Origin: Candidatus Cloacimonetes bacterium HGW-Cloacimonetes-2
GTDB taxonomy: Bacteria > Cloacimonadota > Cloacimonadia > Cloacimonadales > Cloacimonadaceae
Direction of reading: 5' to 3'
DNA length: 64,000 nt
Assembly: GCA_002842035.1 (NCBI GenBank)
Contig: PHBP01000002.1
Span: 186,001 to 250,000 of the forward strand
Shown here piece after piece: positions 35,020 to 43,000 of this stretch (position 1 is the first letter of the stretch; each line of letters begins with the position of its first letter). The notes beneath the pieces are model-generated. The model was given only the letters and a program-made list of their open reading frames with translations. It had not been told where the DNA came from and did not search any database. The position numbers and the translations under genes are program-made.

Positions 35020-36909
35020 ATGATCAAGCAAAACCTCATAGCTACATTACAAAATCAGGCTCTGATAGCCAGAACTGCCATCCTTCATATGACTACTCTG
35101 GCAGCTTCAGGACATCCCGGCGGATCAATGTCCTCCATCGACCTGCTTTTGGCAGTTTATTCCCAAATCAAGCACGATCCCCGCAAGCCATATATGCCTG
35201 ATAGGGATAGGGTCGTTGTGTCCAATGGCCATATCTCCCCTGCTGTGTACAGCACATTGGGAATTCATAAGTACTTTGAATTGGATGATGCAATAGCGCT
35301 ATTTAGAAAGTTTGGCAGCATCTATGAAGGACACATTGAGAGAACAGTGCCCGGAGTGGAATGGACGACAGGTAATCTGGGACAGGGACTTTCTGCTGGA
35401 GCTGGATTTGCGATGGCTTCTGTCATAAATAAGACCCCTTATAAGGTCTTTGTCTTGATGGGAGACGGAGAGCAGCAAAAGGGTCAGATCAGTGAAGCAA
35501 GACGTTTTGCCGTAAAATATCAGCTAAACAACCTCTGTGCGATAGTGGACTACAATCGTTTACAGATCAGCGGTTCCATCGAAGATGTAATGCCTCAACA
35601 GATACGCGCTAACTGGGAATCGGACGGCTGGGCAGTGATCGAGACAGATGGTCACGATTTTGCAAAGATCCTTGATAGTCTGGATGAAGCGGCAGGCATT
35701 GACAAGCCTGTGATGATCCTTGCGCATACAGTAATGGGCAAAGGCGTAAGCTTTATGGAAAACCTGGCTAAGTATCACGGCTCTACCCTTACTGAATCAC
35801 AGCTCGATGAAGCCCTCAAGGAGCTGGGAGCCGTGAACAAGCTCAGAGATTATCGTAAAGCAAGGACTGAATTCGTCTATGACTTGACAGAACACAAAAC
35901 GGCTCAGTTTGAGCTGAAAGGCGATCTGACGGCAGGACAACCGATTGTTTATGACACTGAGAACGACAATCGAAGTGCTTGGGGCAACGCCATTGCTGAC
36001 CTTGCAAAGATCAATGAGAAAGCAGATACAGCTCTGGTAGTAGTGGATTGTGACCTTGCAGCAAGCGTTAAAACGGGTGATTTTGCCAAAGTGGCACCAG
36101 ATAGATTTATCCAAGCCGGTATTATGGAGCATAATGCAGCAGTTCTCAGTGGAGCACTTTCTGCCAGCGGTATCCAGACTTTCTGGAGTGATTTCGGAAT
36201 GTTTGGGATCGATGAAGTTTACAATATGCACAGACTCAATGATATCAACCATACTAACCTGAAGGTAGCCGTAACCCACGTTGGCATCGACGTTGGTGAA
36301 GATGGCAAAACGCACCAATGCATAGACTATATCGGTCTGGCAAGAAACCTCTACAATTTCAAACTGATCTGCCCGGCTGATTCAAACCAGACTGATAGAA
36401 TTATCCGATACCTGATCAATAAACCCGGTAACTACTTCATCACAATGGGTAGATCCAAGCTTCCTGTGATTCGTAACGAAGAGGGAGCAATCTTTTATGA
36501 TATGGGCTACAACTATGAGTATGGTAAAGAAGACCAGCTAAGGATCGGAAACCACGGGACTGTATTTGTTACGGGGACACCGGTTGGCAGAGCTCTCAAA
36601 GCAATAGACAGCCTGAGGGATGAGGGTATTTACCTCAATCTGTACTACGTGTCCAGCCCGTTGGAAATCTCTGATGATGCGATCGAGAAAGCTGTATCGC
36701 ACGGCGTGATCTTTAGTATCGAAGATCATAACGTGCATAGCGGCCTTGGCAGTGTGATCGCAGACAAGCTGGTTGCTATGGGATTGCGTGCTCCTTTGAT
36801 CAAGCTGGGAATCAAGCAATACCCCTTTGCAGGAAACTCCGATGAGGTATATAAATGGGCAGAGCTCGATAGCATCAGCCTCATTAAAAAGATCAAAGCC
36901 AATCTATAA
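35020..36909 (+). CDS. tkt: Transketolase, full length
   Basis: Thiamine-diphosphate enzyme of the non-oxidative pentose phosphate pathway; moves two-carbon ketol units between sugar phosphates. The single chain of 629 residues joins both halves that are separate in some anaerobes. Visible: HPGGSMSSIDLL, NGHISPAVYS, TTGNLGQGLSAGAGFAM, the TPP motif GDGEQQKGQ...N, then the pyrimidine-binding half (AGIMEHNAAVLSGALS) and C-terminal GNSDEVYKW. AAAGGA precedes the ATG. It could be a relative acting on other aldehydes, but the full layout favours transketolase. Confidence 0.93.
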   Translation: MIKQNLIATLQNQALIARTAILHMTTLAASGHPGGSMSSIDLLLAVYSQIKHDPRKPYMPDRDRVVVSNGHISPAVYSTLGIHKYFELDDAIALFRKFGSIYEGHIERTVPGVEWTTGNLGQGLSAGAGFAMASVINKTPYKVFVLMGDGEQQKGQISEARRFAVKYQLNNLCAIVDYNRLQISGSIEDVMPQQIRANWESDGWAVIETDGHDFAKILDSLDEAAGIDKPVMILAHTVMGKGVSFMENLAKYHGSTLTESQLDEALKELGAVNKLRDYRKARTEFVYDLTEHKTAQFELKGDLTAGQPIVYDTENDNRSAWGNAIADLAKINEKADTALVVVDCDLAASVKTGDFAKVAPDRFIQAGIMEHNAAVLSGALSASGIQTFWSDFGMFGIDEVYNMHRLNDINHTNLKVAVTHVGIDVGEDGKTHQCIDYIGLARNLYNFKLICPADSNQTDRIIRYLINKPGNYFITMGRSKLPVIRNEEGAIFYDMGYNYEYGKEDQLRIGNHGTVFVTGTPVGRALKAIDSLRDEGIYLNLYYVSSPLEISDDAIEKAVSHGVIFSIEDHNVHSGLGSVIADKLVAMGLRAPLIKLGIKQYPFAGNSDEVYKWAELDSISLIKKIKANL

Positions 36910-36931
36910 GTATTTCTTTGTCCTATATACG

Positions 36932-36961
36932 AGGCAAGCCCCCAAAAGGCTTGCCTTTTTC
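36932..36961 (+). terminator. Intrinsic terminator of tkt
   Basis: AGGCAAGCC (36932-36940) / GGCTTGCCT (36948-36956) followed by TTTT, 23 bp after the stop codon. Confidence 0.9.
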
Positions 36962-36979
36962 GTTATTAGCTAAATTTCA

Positions 36980-37008
36980 TTGACTGAAAAACAGCTTTGT
37001 TCAAACTG
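36980..37008 (+). promoter_or_regulatory. Candidate promoter of the ferredoxin-AOR operon
   Basis: TTGACT at 36980-36985 and ACTG at 37005-37008 (19 bp apart), in the arrangement seen before the stable RNAs and the decarboxylase gene. It leaves a leader of about 25 nt that contains TAGGAG (37027-37032) before the ATG at 37040. Confidence 0.35.
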
Positions 37009-37039
37009 GCAAAAAACAAAAATATGATAGGAGCGGGTT

Positions 37040-37429
37040 ATGAAAAAAGTTCTGAAAACCTACCCCGATAAGTGCATAGCTTGTCACCTCTGTGAGAGTG
37101 TATGCTCAAATCTCTATTTCAAGGTAGACAAGGCTGAGAAATCCTGTATCAGGATCAATGAAAGCTTTAGCCCTACCGAGATGAAAGTCTGTAACCAGTG
37201 CCAAACCTGCGTACAGGTCTGCCCCACCCAAGCCCTTAGTGTCAATCACCAAGGCGTTGTAATGCTCAATAAGAAGCTCTGCATCGGATGTCTGATGTGT
37301 GTAGCAGCTTGTCCGACCAAGACTATGATGCATTTCGAGGGAGCGCTAAGCCCTTTCAAGTGCATTGCCTGTGGAGCTTGTGCCAAGCAGTGCCCGGTTG
37401 AAGCGCTCAAAATAGAGACGGAGGAATAA
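37040..37429 (+). CDS. Poly-ferredoxin (four [4Fe-4S] sites), probable AOR electron carrier subunit
   Basis: 129 residues with four complete CxxCxxCxxxC motifs: C12-C22, C51-C61, C81-C91 and C108-C118, plus a lone C36. This is the HycB/CooF/AorA-type electron-transfer subunit layout. Its stop overlaps the first base of the AOR gene, so it most likely takes electrons from that enzyme and passes them to ferredoxin pools or hydrogenase. There is no twin-arginine signal, so it is cytoplasmic. Four clusters in so short a chain make an electron wire rather than a single-carrier ferredoxin. Confidence 0.9.
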   Translation: MKKVLKTYPDKCIACHLCESVCSNLYFKVDKAEKSCIRINESFSPTEMKVCNQCQTCVQVCPTQALSVNHQGVVMLNKKLCIGCLMCVAACPTKTMMHFEGALSPFKCIACGACAKQCPVEALKIETEE

Positions 37430-39570
37430 TGGAAAGCAGAAAAGTACTCGCTGAGTTTCGCTATGAGCTGAAACCGATAGTAAGAGGTTACAACCGTAGA
37501 ACATTGTATGTTAATCTCGATACACTTGAAATCAAATCCAAACCTGTGACCGATATGATGATAGACAAATTTGTAGGCGGTAAGGGATTTGATCTCTATC
37601 TGATGTGGCATGGCGTCAAAGACGACACCAAATGGAACGATCCCGAGAATGAGATTTGTATCTCCTTTGGTCCTCTCTGCGGTAATACCAACTATCCCGG
37701 AAGCGGAAAGTCCATAGTTACTACGATCTCTCCCCTTACAGGTATTCCGGTTGATTGTAATGTTGGCGGTCATTTTGGCCCCTACACCAAGTTTGCCGGT
37801 TGGGATGCTTTGGAGATTCAAGGCAAAGCCCGCGAAGATGTATTGCTCTATATCGATGGTGATAATGGAATAGTACAGATCCTCTCCGCTCCGGATGAGG
37901 AAGTAAACAGCCATATTATATCCGAAGAGCTCCACAAAGAGTTTGCTGGCAGTGAAGAGCATCTGCAACACGTCTCTGTGGTATCCTCCGGAAGAGCTTC
38001 ATCACATGTTAATATCACCTGTCTCAATTTCTCTTTTTGGGATAAACGCCGCAAGGTAGCGAGGCTTAAACAAGCTGGTCGTGGTGGCACCGGAAGCGTG
38101 TTTAGAGATAAGAAGCTCAAAGCATTGGTAGTGAAATACTCCGCATTGTCCGGAGATACTAACGATCCCGAAGATATCGATACACTTCAGAAGACAGGTC
38201 TCAAACTGCACAATGAGATTGAGAAAGGCGATAGCAGCCAGTGCCATATGAGAGAAATGGGGACTGCTCACCTGATGGAGATTATGAACGATTACGATCT
38301 CCTGCCGATCAGAAACTTCAAATACGGTCAGATGCCGGAAGCAATCAGCTTGGCATCTTGGGAGTTCAAAAAGCTCTTCACCCAGAATATGCCTGATGGT
38401 TGCTGGTTTGGATGCTCGCTCTCCTGCTGCAAGGCTGTGGATGATTTCTTGCCTCGTACAGGTCCTTACAAAGGACAGCCGGTCTGCGTTGACGGCCCCG
38501 AATATGAGACAGGTGCCGGTTGTGGCTCCAATCTCTGCATCTGGGACCCCAAGGATGTGGTCGAGATAAATTTCTACTGCGATACCTACGGGGTTGATAC
38601 AATCTCCTTCGGAACATCAGTGGCTTTTGCGATGGAGTGTTACGAGAATGGTATCCTTAATAAAGAACGCACCGGAGGCTTGGATCTTAGCTGGGGCAAT
38701 GCCGATGCAGCTTTGGAATTACTACACCAGATGGCTCGTGGTGAAGGCTTTGGCGTGACAGTCGGAATGGGCGTCCGTAAGATGAAAGAGATCTTCGCTA
38801 GAGAATACGGTGCTGATCCCCAGTTCTTGCAAGATATCGGAATGGAAGCCAAAGGCTTGGAATACAGCCAGTATATGTCCAAAGAGTCACTCGCTCAGCA
38901 AGGTGGTTACACTCTCGCGCTGAAGGGACCTCAACACGATGAAGCCTGGCTGATCTTTATGGATATGGTGAACAACCTGATTCCCACCTTTGAAGATAAA
39001 GCTGAAGCTCTGCATTACTTCCCGATGTTCCGCACCTGGTTTGGTCTGCAGGGACTCTGCAAGCTTCCCTGGAACGATATTGAGCCGGATGACAATGCTC
39101 AAACAGACGAACCTGCTAAGGTTCCTGAGCATGTCCAAAACTACGTTGATATCTACAAAGCTATCACCGGGAAACCGATGGACAAGCATGAGCTGATACG
39201 CCAGTCTGAACGCGTTTACAACTTCCAAAAGGTCTTCTGTATGAGAATGGGCAAAGGCCGCAGAATAGACGATATCCCGCCATACCGTGCAGTCGGACCG
39301 GTCACAGAGGAAGAGTATCTCTCCCGCCAGGAACGTTATGACAAAGCCCTTGTTGAAAAGCAAGGTGTTGATCCTCAGAACCTCACAATCATCGAGAGAA
39401 TGGCAAAGCTTCGCGAGTATAGAGAATCACAATACCAGCAGTTGGTTGATTCTGTTTACAAACGTAAAGGCTGGACTCCTGATGGTGTACCTACTCCTGA
39501 ACACCTCAAATCAATTGGTATGGATCTTCCTGAAGTAATGCAGGTAATCCAAAGGTATCTTAAAGCCTGA
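37429..39570 (+). CDS. Aldehyde:ferredoxin oxidoreductase family tungsten/molybdenum enzyme
   Basis: Oxidises aldehydes to acids with reduction of ferredoxin, using a bis-pterin tungsten (or molybdenum) centre. The 713-residue protein has the N-terminal AOR domain (FVGGKGFDLYLM, ISFGPLCGNTNYPGSGK, VGGHFGPYTKFAGWDAL, AGRGGTGSVFRDKKLKA). The cluster-binding region reads DGCWFGCSLSCCK, that is CX3CX3C, where the classical family has CX2CX3C; a later cysteine in GLQGLCKLPW may be the fourth ligand. Downstream blocks include GPEYETGAGCGSN and YGVDTISFGT. It is long for AOR (about 600-620 in archaea). Substrate unknown; amino-acid-derived aldehydes are plausible. Confidence 0.9.
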   Translation: MESRKVLAEFRYELKPIVRGYNRRTLYVNLDTLEIKSKPVTDMMIDKFVGGKGFDLYLMWHGVKDDTKWNDPENEICISFGPLCGNTNYPGSGKSIVTTISPLTGIPVDCNVGGHFGPYTKFAGWDALEIQGKAREDVLLYIDGDNGIVQILSAPDEEVNSHIISEELHKEFAGSEEHLQHVSVVSSGRASSHVNITCLNFSFWDKRRKVARLKQAGRGGTGSVFRDKKLKALVVKYSALSGDTNDPEDIDTLQKTGLKLHNEIEKGDSSQCHMREMGTAHLMEIMNDYDLLPIRNFKYGQMPEAISLASWEFKKLFTQNMPDGCWFGCSLSCCKAVDDFLPRTGPYKGQPVCVDGPEYETGAGCGSNLCIWDPKDVVEINFYCDTYGVDTISFGTSVAFAMECYENGILNKERTGGLDLSWGNADAALELLHQMARGEGFGVTVGMGVRKMKEIFAREYGADPQFLQDIGMEAKGLEYSQYMSKESLAQQGGYTLALKGPQHDEAWLIFMDMVNNLIPTFEDKAEALHYFPMFRTWFGLQGLCKLPWNDIEPDDNAQTDEPAKVPEHVQNYVDIYKAITGKPMDKHELIRQSERVYNFQKVFCMRMGKGRRIDDIPPYRAVGPVTEEEYLSRQERYDKALVEKQGVDPQNLTIIERMAKLREYRESQYQQLVDSVYKRKGWTPDGVPTPEHLKSIGMDLPEVMQVIQRYLKA

Positions 39571-39583
39571 TTTTAAAGTATAA

Positions 39584-39616
39584 AGAAAGAACCCCGCGCA
39601 AGCGGGGTTCTTTCTT
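39584..39616. terminator. Bidirectional terminator between AOR and the redox operon
   Basis: AGAAAGAACCCCGC (39584-39597) / GCGGGGTTCTTTCT (39602-39615) with tetraloop GCAA: a 14-bp perfect stem. T/A-rich flanks on both sides let it serve the AOR gene and the oppositely oriented thioredoxin-like gene. Confidence 0.9.
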
Positions 39617-39630
39617 ATTATCTGGTTTAT

Positions 39631-40152
39631 TTACTTTGCTTTGGGCACCAGCAACTGCTTGAGATGATCTACATAGCTGCTCGCACCACCGGGTCTGTAT
39701 CCGGTCCGGTTGATCTCCACACCCTCAGAATTAACCAGAACTATCGTAGGATAACCAGTTATCCCAAGGCGTTCTTGTAACTCGTTGTTCTGAGCTCTCT
39801 CAGCCTGGCTTTGGTTGTTGACCCTGGGGAAGTCAATGGTCAGTAGCACAAGGTTGTCCTTGGCATAATCTGTGAATTCCTGGCGGGAAAAGACTTCGTT
39901 GCGAAGCTTAATACACCAGCTACACCAGTCAGAACCGGTGAAGTTCATCAGGATTGGCCTTCCAAGTTCTTGCGCATAACGCAGAGCTTCCTGATAGTCT
40001 GTGATCCATTCGCCCTGACCATAAGCACCAAGAGCTTCATCTATTGTCGGCTCCTGTGGTTCGGGAGGATTCTCCATAGCAGGCTCTGGTGCTGGAGTGC
40101 AACCGGCAACCATCACCAATGACAGTAGTAGTATTGTGATGAATAGTTTCAT
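39631..40152 (-). CDS. Thioredoxin-like lipoprotein (DsbD-γ/thioredoxin_7 type)
   Basis: 173 residues. The lipobox MVAGC is followed by a Pro/Glu-rich linker (about 20-38) and a thioredoxin fold with ILMNFTGSDWCSWC, the CxxC being CSWC, and the cis-proline in TGYPTIVLV. This form resembles DsbD-γ-like periplasmic reductants. It is the last gene of a four-gene operon with glutaredoxin, MarR and OsmC, so a role in thiol or peroxide stress in the envelope is likely. The start overlaps the osmC stop by 4 bp. Confidence 0.88.
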   Translation of the reverse strand: MKLFITILLLSLVMVAGCTPAPEPAMENPPEPQEPTIDEALGAYGQGEWITDYQEALRYAQELGRPILMNFTGSDWCSWCIKLRNEVFSRQEFTDYAKDNLVLLTIDFPRVNNQSQAERAQNNELQERLGITGYPTIVLVNSEGVEINRTGYRPGGASSYVDHLKQLLVPKAK

Positions 40153-40580
40153 TGTTTGACCTCTTCACCGTTTATATAGACAATAGCTGTAACATCTGAA
40201 GACTTCTTCAGCATAGCATTCACTCCACAGTACTGCTCGGTAGAAAGCCTAACCGCCTTCATTACCTTGTCCTGAGGAAGATTCTCACCTTCAAAGAAGA
40301 ATTTCAGCTTGATGTCTTTATAAATAACGGGATGTTCATCTGTGGAATCAGCTTCTACTTCCATTCGAAACTGGTATCCGTTTATCTTCATTTTATCCAG
40401 GATAGAAACGACATCCATTCCGGAGCATCCGCTGAGAGCCGAAAGCAGCAATGGCTTTGGCCGGGGACCCTTGTTGAGTCCACCCCACTCAGGATCAGCA
40501 TCCATAAAGAAATGGTGTCCGTTGACCTCTGTATCAAAGGTCATACCCTCTACCCACTTGGTTACGACTTTAGTTGGCAT
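40149..40580 (-). CDS. OsmC-family protein
   Basis: 143 residues of the OsmC/Ohr superfamily, whose best known members reduce organic hydroperoxides with two cysteines. Here one cysteine lies in ALSGCSGMDVVSIL and the second in TEQYCGVNAML, the two expected places. KGPRPKPLLLSALSGC is typical of the YhfA/OsmC branch rather than Ohr. Its ATG overlaps the TAA of marR. The redox neighbours support a peroxide or thiol stress role. Confidence 0.88.
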   Translation of the reverse strand: MPTKVVTKWVEGMTFDTEVNGHHFFMDADPEWGGLNKGPRPKPLLLSALSGCSGMDVVSILDKMKINGYQFRMEVEADSTDEHPVIYKDIKLKFFFEGENLPQDKVMKAVRLSTEQYCGVNAMLKKSSDVTAIVYINGEEVKQ

Positions 40581-41035
40581 TAGATCTCCACGTATGTTTC
40601 TTTGAGTATTTCCTCATACTTATCGACGTAAGTCTTGAAGGCTTTGTAAATATCATCCAGGTTCTTTTCAGGGATGCGCTTGATAATCTTCTTCTGATGG
40701 TCCACAATAGTCTGTTGACTATTTTCCGCAAGCTTCTTACCTTTTTCTGTAATTATCGCAAACCAGCAGCGGCGATCTTCTTCGGAAGGCTTACGGGTGA
40801 CCAGCTTTTTGCTCACCAGATTGTCCATTATGCGAGTCACTCTGCTATGAGAGACATTAAGCACTTTGGCGAGTTCGTTCATATTTGCGGGTGTCTTGAT
40901 CTGAAAGAGGTAATTCAGAAGGTGACACTCCATCTTTCCTGCCTGCAGACAAGCTTTTTGAGAGTAGTCGATGTCGCTGAGTACAACCTGTAATCTGGTG
41001 ATCAGCTCATGAAATTTCTCGGGGTAATTTGCCAT
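40580..41035 (-). CDS. MarR-family transcriptional regulator
   Basis: 151-residue winged-helix repressor-type protein: LNYLFQIKTPANMNELAK leads into the recognition region VLNVSHSRVTRIMDNLVSKK, then the wing RKPSEEDRRCWFAIITEKG, where DxR is the family hallmark. A strong GGAG precedes the ATG at 41035. It lies in the middle of the operon it probably controls; MarR proteins of this type often sense oxidants or phenolics. There is one cysteine near the N terminus and another in the wing, so thiol sensing is possible but unproven. Confidence 0.9.
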   Translation of the reverse strand: MANYPEKFHELITRLQVVLSDIDYSQKACLQAGKMECHLLNYLFQIKTPANMNELAKVLNVSHSRVTRIMDNLVSKKLVTRKPSEEDRRCWFAIITEKGKKLAENSQQTIVDHQKKIIKRIPEKNLDDIYKAFKTYVDKYEEILKETYVEI

Positions 41036-41051
41036 GGTATTCTCCTTTTTT

Positions 41052-41294
41052 CTATTTAATAATTCCTAATAATCGATCGATTTTACTACGATCGAAGCCC
41101 ACGACCGGTTGGTTGTTGATCCATAATTGTGGGACCGATTGCTGTCCTGTCTTGCGGATCATATCTCTAAGCCCGGCGTCATCCCTAGACACATCTATAT
41201 CTTTATAATTAAATCCTTTAGAGCGAAGATAGTCTTTCACTTTCTTACACCAAGAACAAGTTGGCGTACTAAAAACTACTATGTTGAATCTCAT
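41052..41294 (-). CDS. Glutaredoxin-like protein
   Basis: 80-residue small thiol-disulfide protein: FSTPTCSWCKKVKDYL gives the active-site CSWC, QSVPQLWI the cis-proline, VGFDRSKIDRLLG the C-terminal helix. The CSWC instead of CPYC suits the broader glutaredoxin/NrdH-like group found in anaerobes that may lack glutathione. It is the first gene of the redox operon; its upstream region carries a tandem repeat that could be the MarR site. Confidence 0.88.
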   Translation of the reverse strand: MRFNIVVFSTPTCSWCKKVKDYLRSKGFNYKDIDVSRDDAGLRDMIRKTGQQSVPQLWINNQPVVGFDRSKIDRLLGIIK

Positions 41295-41304
41295 TATTGA
41301 ACCT

Positions 41305-41340
41305 CAAACATATATTAACACAATTCACGCAATTCACCAA
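41305..41340 (-). promoter_or_regulatory. Candidate promoter/operator of the redox operon
   Basis: On the - strand TTAATA (41318-41313) could be a -10, 18 bp after TTTTGG. Overlapping it on the + strand is a direct repeat CAATTCAC (41321-41328) and CAATTCAC (41330-41337), 9 bp apart, a possible binding site for the operon's own MarR protein. Spacing to the start codon is short (about 12-20 nt). Confidence 0.35.
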
Positions 41341-41405
41341 AACTATTTTTGATGACCTGCCAAATTTTTATGATTGAGGTCATTTACCCTTGTCTATGTG
41401 ATATA

Positions 41406-41431
41406 CTGGCAGTAAAAAAATTACTTGCCAG
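41406..41431. other. Hairpin in the glutaredoxin-radA spacer
   Basis: CTGGCAGTAA and TTACTTGCCAG pair with one bulged base around AAAAA. TGACCT (41353-41358) and AGGTCA (41377-41382) nearby form a second inverted repeat. Both lie between divergent genes and may be operator sites; no factor can be named. Confidence 0.4.
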
Positions 41432-41478
41432 TTTGAAGTGACCTGCAAAGCTGTGCAAAAATCTAATCTGGAGAAAGA

Positions 41479-42807
41479 ATGGCTAGTAGCTTCTTTTGCA
41501 AAGAATGCGGATATGAAAGTTCCAAGTGGTCTGGCAAATGTCCATCCTGCGGTGCTTGGGACAGCCTCAAAGAAAGCACTGTAGTCGTTGGCAAGAAAGG
41601 TAAGCAAAGCGTTGGCACTCAGGCCAAACCGGAAAGAATAGTGGATCTCAAAGCTGCTGCTGTCGAAAGGATAAACACAGGCAGCAGAGAGTTTGATCTC
41701 GTCTTGGGTGGTGGAATCGTCCCCGGTATGCTCACTTTGATTGGAGGCGAACCGGGTATAGGTAAATCGACCTTAATGCTGCAGCTATCAGAATGGATGG
41801 GCAAACTGGGCAAGTCCGTGCTCTACTGCTCCGGTGAAGAAAGTATGGAACAAATACGCCAACGGAGCAACCGACTATCGGTTCACAACGAGAATATCTG
41901 GCTGCTTTGCACTAACGATACGGAGCAAATAATTGATCTGGTATCTGACAATAAACCAGGACTTGTGGTAGTAGATTCGATCCAATCTGTATCGATCCCC
42001 TCTCTGGATTCGATCCCGGGTAGCGTTACTCAACTCCGTGAGAGCTGCAATCGATTGCTACGTCTTGCAAAGAACGAAAACATCCCAATCTTCCTGGTCG
42101 GACATGTCACAAAGGAAGGATTCGTCGCAGGCCCCAAGATATTGGAGCATATGGTAGATACTGTACTCTATTTCGAGGGCGAATTGCGTAATCAATACAA
42201 GATTCTGCGTGCAGTAAAAAACCGGTTTGGATCAACCAATGAGATTGGTCTATTCGAAATGACCTCCTCAGGATTGATGGAAGTCCTCGATCCGAATTTC
42301 ATTTTCCTAAGTACCGAAGGCAACCAAATTGGTAATTCTTATGCATGTATAATGGAAGGTAGCCGCAGCTTCATCATCGAAGTTCAGTCGCTGGCAACCG
42401 GCTCAAACTACGGCACTCCCCAAAGAGTTGTAATGGGCTTGGAACAGAAAAAGCTCGCTCTTCTTTTGGCTATACTGGAGAAGAACCTCGCTCTCTATCT
42501 CAGGAGCAGCGACGTCTTTATCAATCTGACCGGTGGAATACGCACAAACGACCCCAGCCTTGATCTATCCATCCTGGCCGCTATTATTTCCAGCCTCAAA
42601 GATGTACCGGTACCGGAGCATTCAGTTTTCATAGGAGAAGTTGGTCTTAATGGCCAGATACGCCCCGTAAGCCAGATGGAACAGCGAATCAAAGAAGCCA
42701 TCAAGCTGGGGTATGAGAAGATCTACATCTCAGGATATGCCAAGACCAAGCACAAAACCAAAGTAATAGGACTCCGGGATATCAAGGATCTTTACAAGCT
42801 TTTCTAA
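41479..42807 (+). CDS. radA: DNA repair protein RadA
   Basis: Branch-migration ATPase that helps RecA in recombination. 442 residues: N-terminal zinc finger CKECGYESSKWSGKCPSCG, Walker A GGEPGIGKST, the RadA-specific KNRFGSTNEIG, and a C-terminal Lon-protease-like domain (VFINLTGGIRTNDP, FIGEVGLNGQIRPV). All signature motifs are present. The start has GGAG at a normal distance. It is followed by repeat copy D. Confidence 0.96.
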   Translation: MASSFFCKECGYESSKWSGKCPSCGAWDSLKESTVVVGKKGKQSVGTQAKPERIVDLKAAAVERINTGSREFDLVLGGGIVPGMLTLIGGEPGIGKSTLMLQLSEWMGKLGKSVLYCSGEESMEQIRQRSNRLSVHNENIWLLCTNDTEQIIDLVSDNKPGLVVVDSIQSVSIPSLDSIPGSVTQLRESCNRLLRLAKNENIPIFLVGHVTKEGFVAGPKILEHMVDTVLYFEGELRNQYKILRAVKNRFGSTNEIGLFEMTSSGLMEVLDPNFIFLSTEGNQIGNSYACIMEGSRSFIIEVQSLATGSNYGTPQRVVMGLEQKKLALLLAILEKNLALYLRSSDVFINLTGGIRTNDPSLDLSILAAIISSLKDVPVPEHSVFIGEVGLNGQIRPVSQMEQRIKEAIKLGYEKIYISGYAKTKHKTKVIGLRDIKDLYKLF

Positions 42808-42842
42808 GGATGCATCGGTGATCTCTGATCCGGATGGTAACT

Positions 42843-42956
42843 GCTCCCTGCTTGATAGGATGCTTCTATCCTGCATGTATCCTGCTTGAATCCTGCATGA
42901 ACAACCATGAATGACTTGTCCTGTAATGCTTTAGGATATTGGATTTGAATGGGAGC
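42843..42956 (+). repeat. Dispersed intergenic repeat, copy D
   Basis: GCTCCC (42843-42848) and GGGAGC (42951-42956) pair perfectly, extendable by two more pairs. Inside: GATAGGATGC, units GCTTCTATCCT (42862-42872), GCATGTATCCT (42873-42883) and GCTTGAATCCT (42884-42894), and CTTGTCCTGTAATGCTTTA. It ends 9 bp before a TTGACA at 42966-42971. It fills the spacer between radA and the PgpH-like gene. Confidence 0.78.
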
Positions 42957-43000
42957 GGAAGAGGCTTGACACCAAAACCTAATCGCGATAAAAGGGGTAT

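Noticed and set aside
40574-40993. 139-codon open frame opposite the MarR gene
   Set aside because: The MarR protein on the - strand has all family motifs, while this frame is its mirror and has no independent support.
41378-41407. radA promoter with TATACT at 41402-41407
   Set aside because: A TATACT is present, but no acceptable -35 lies at 16-18 bp; reported only as part of the spacer description.
42966-42994. Promoter TTGACA (42966) with TAAAAG at 17 bp before the PgpH-like gene
   Set aside because: Transcription would begin at about 43001, on the start codon, and would cut off the clear ribosome binding site AAGGGG at 42992-42997.
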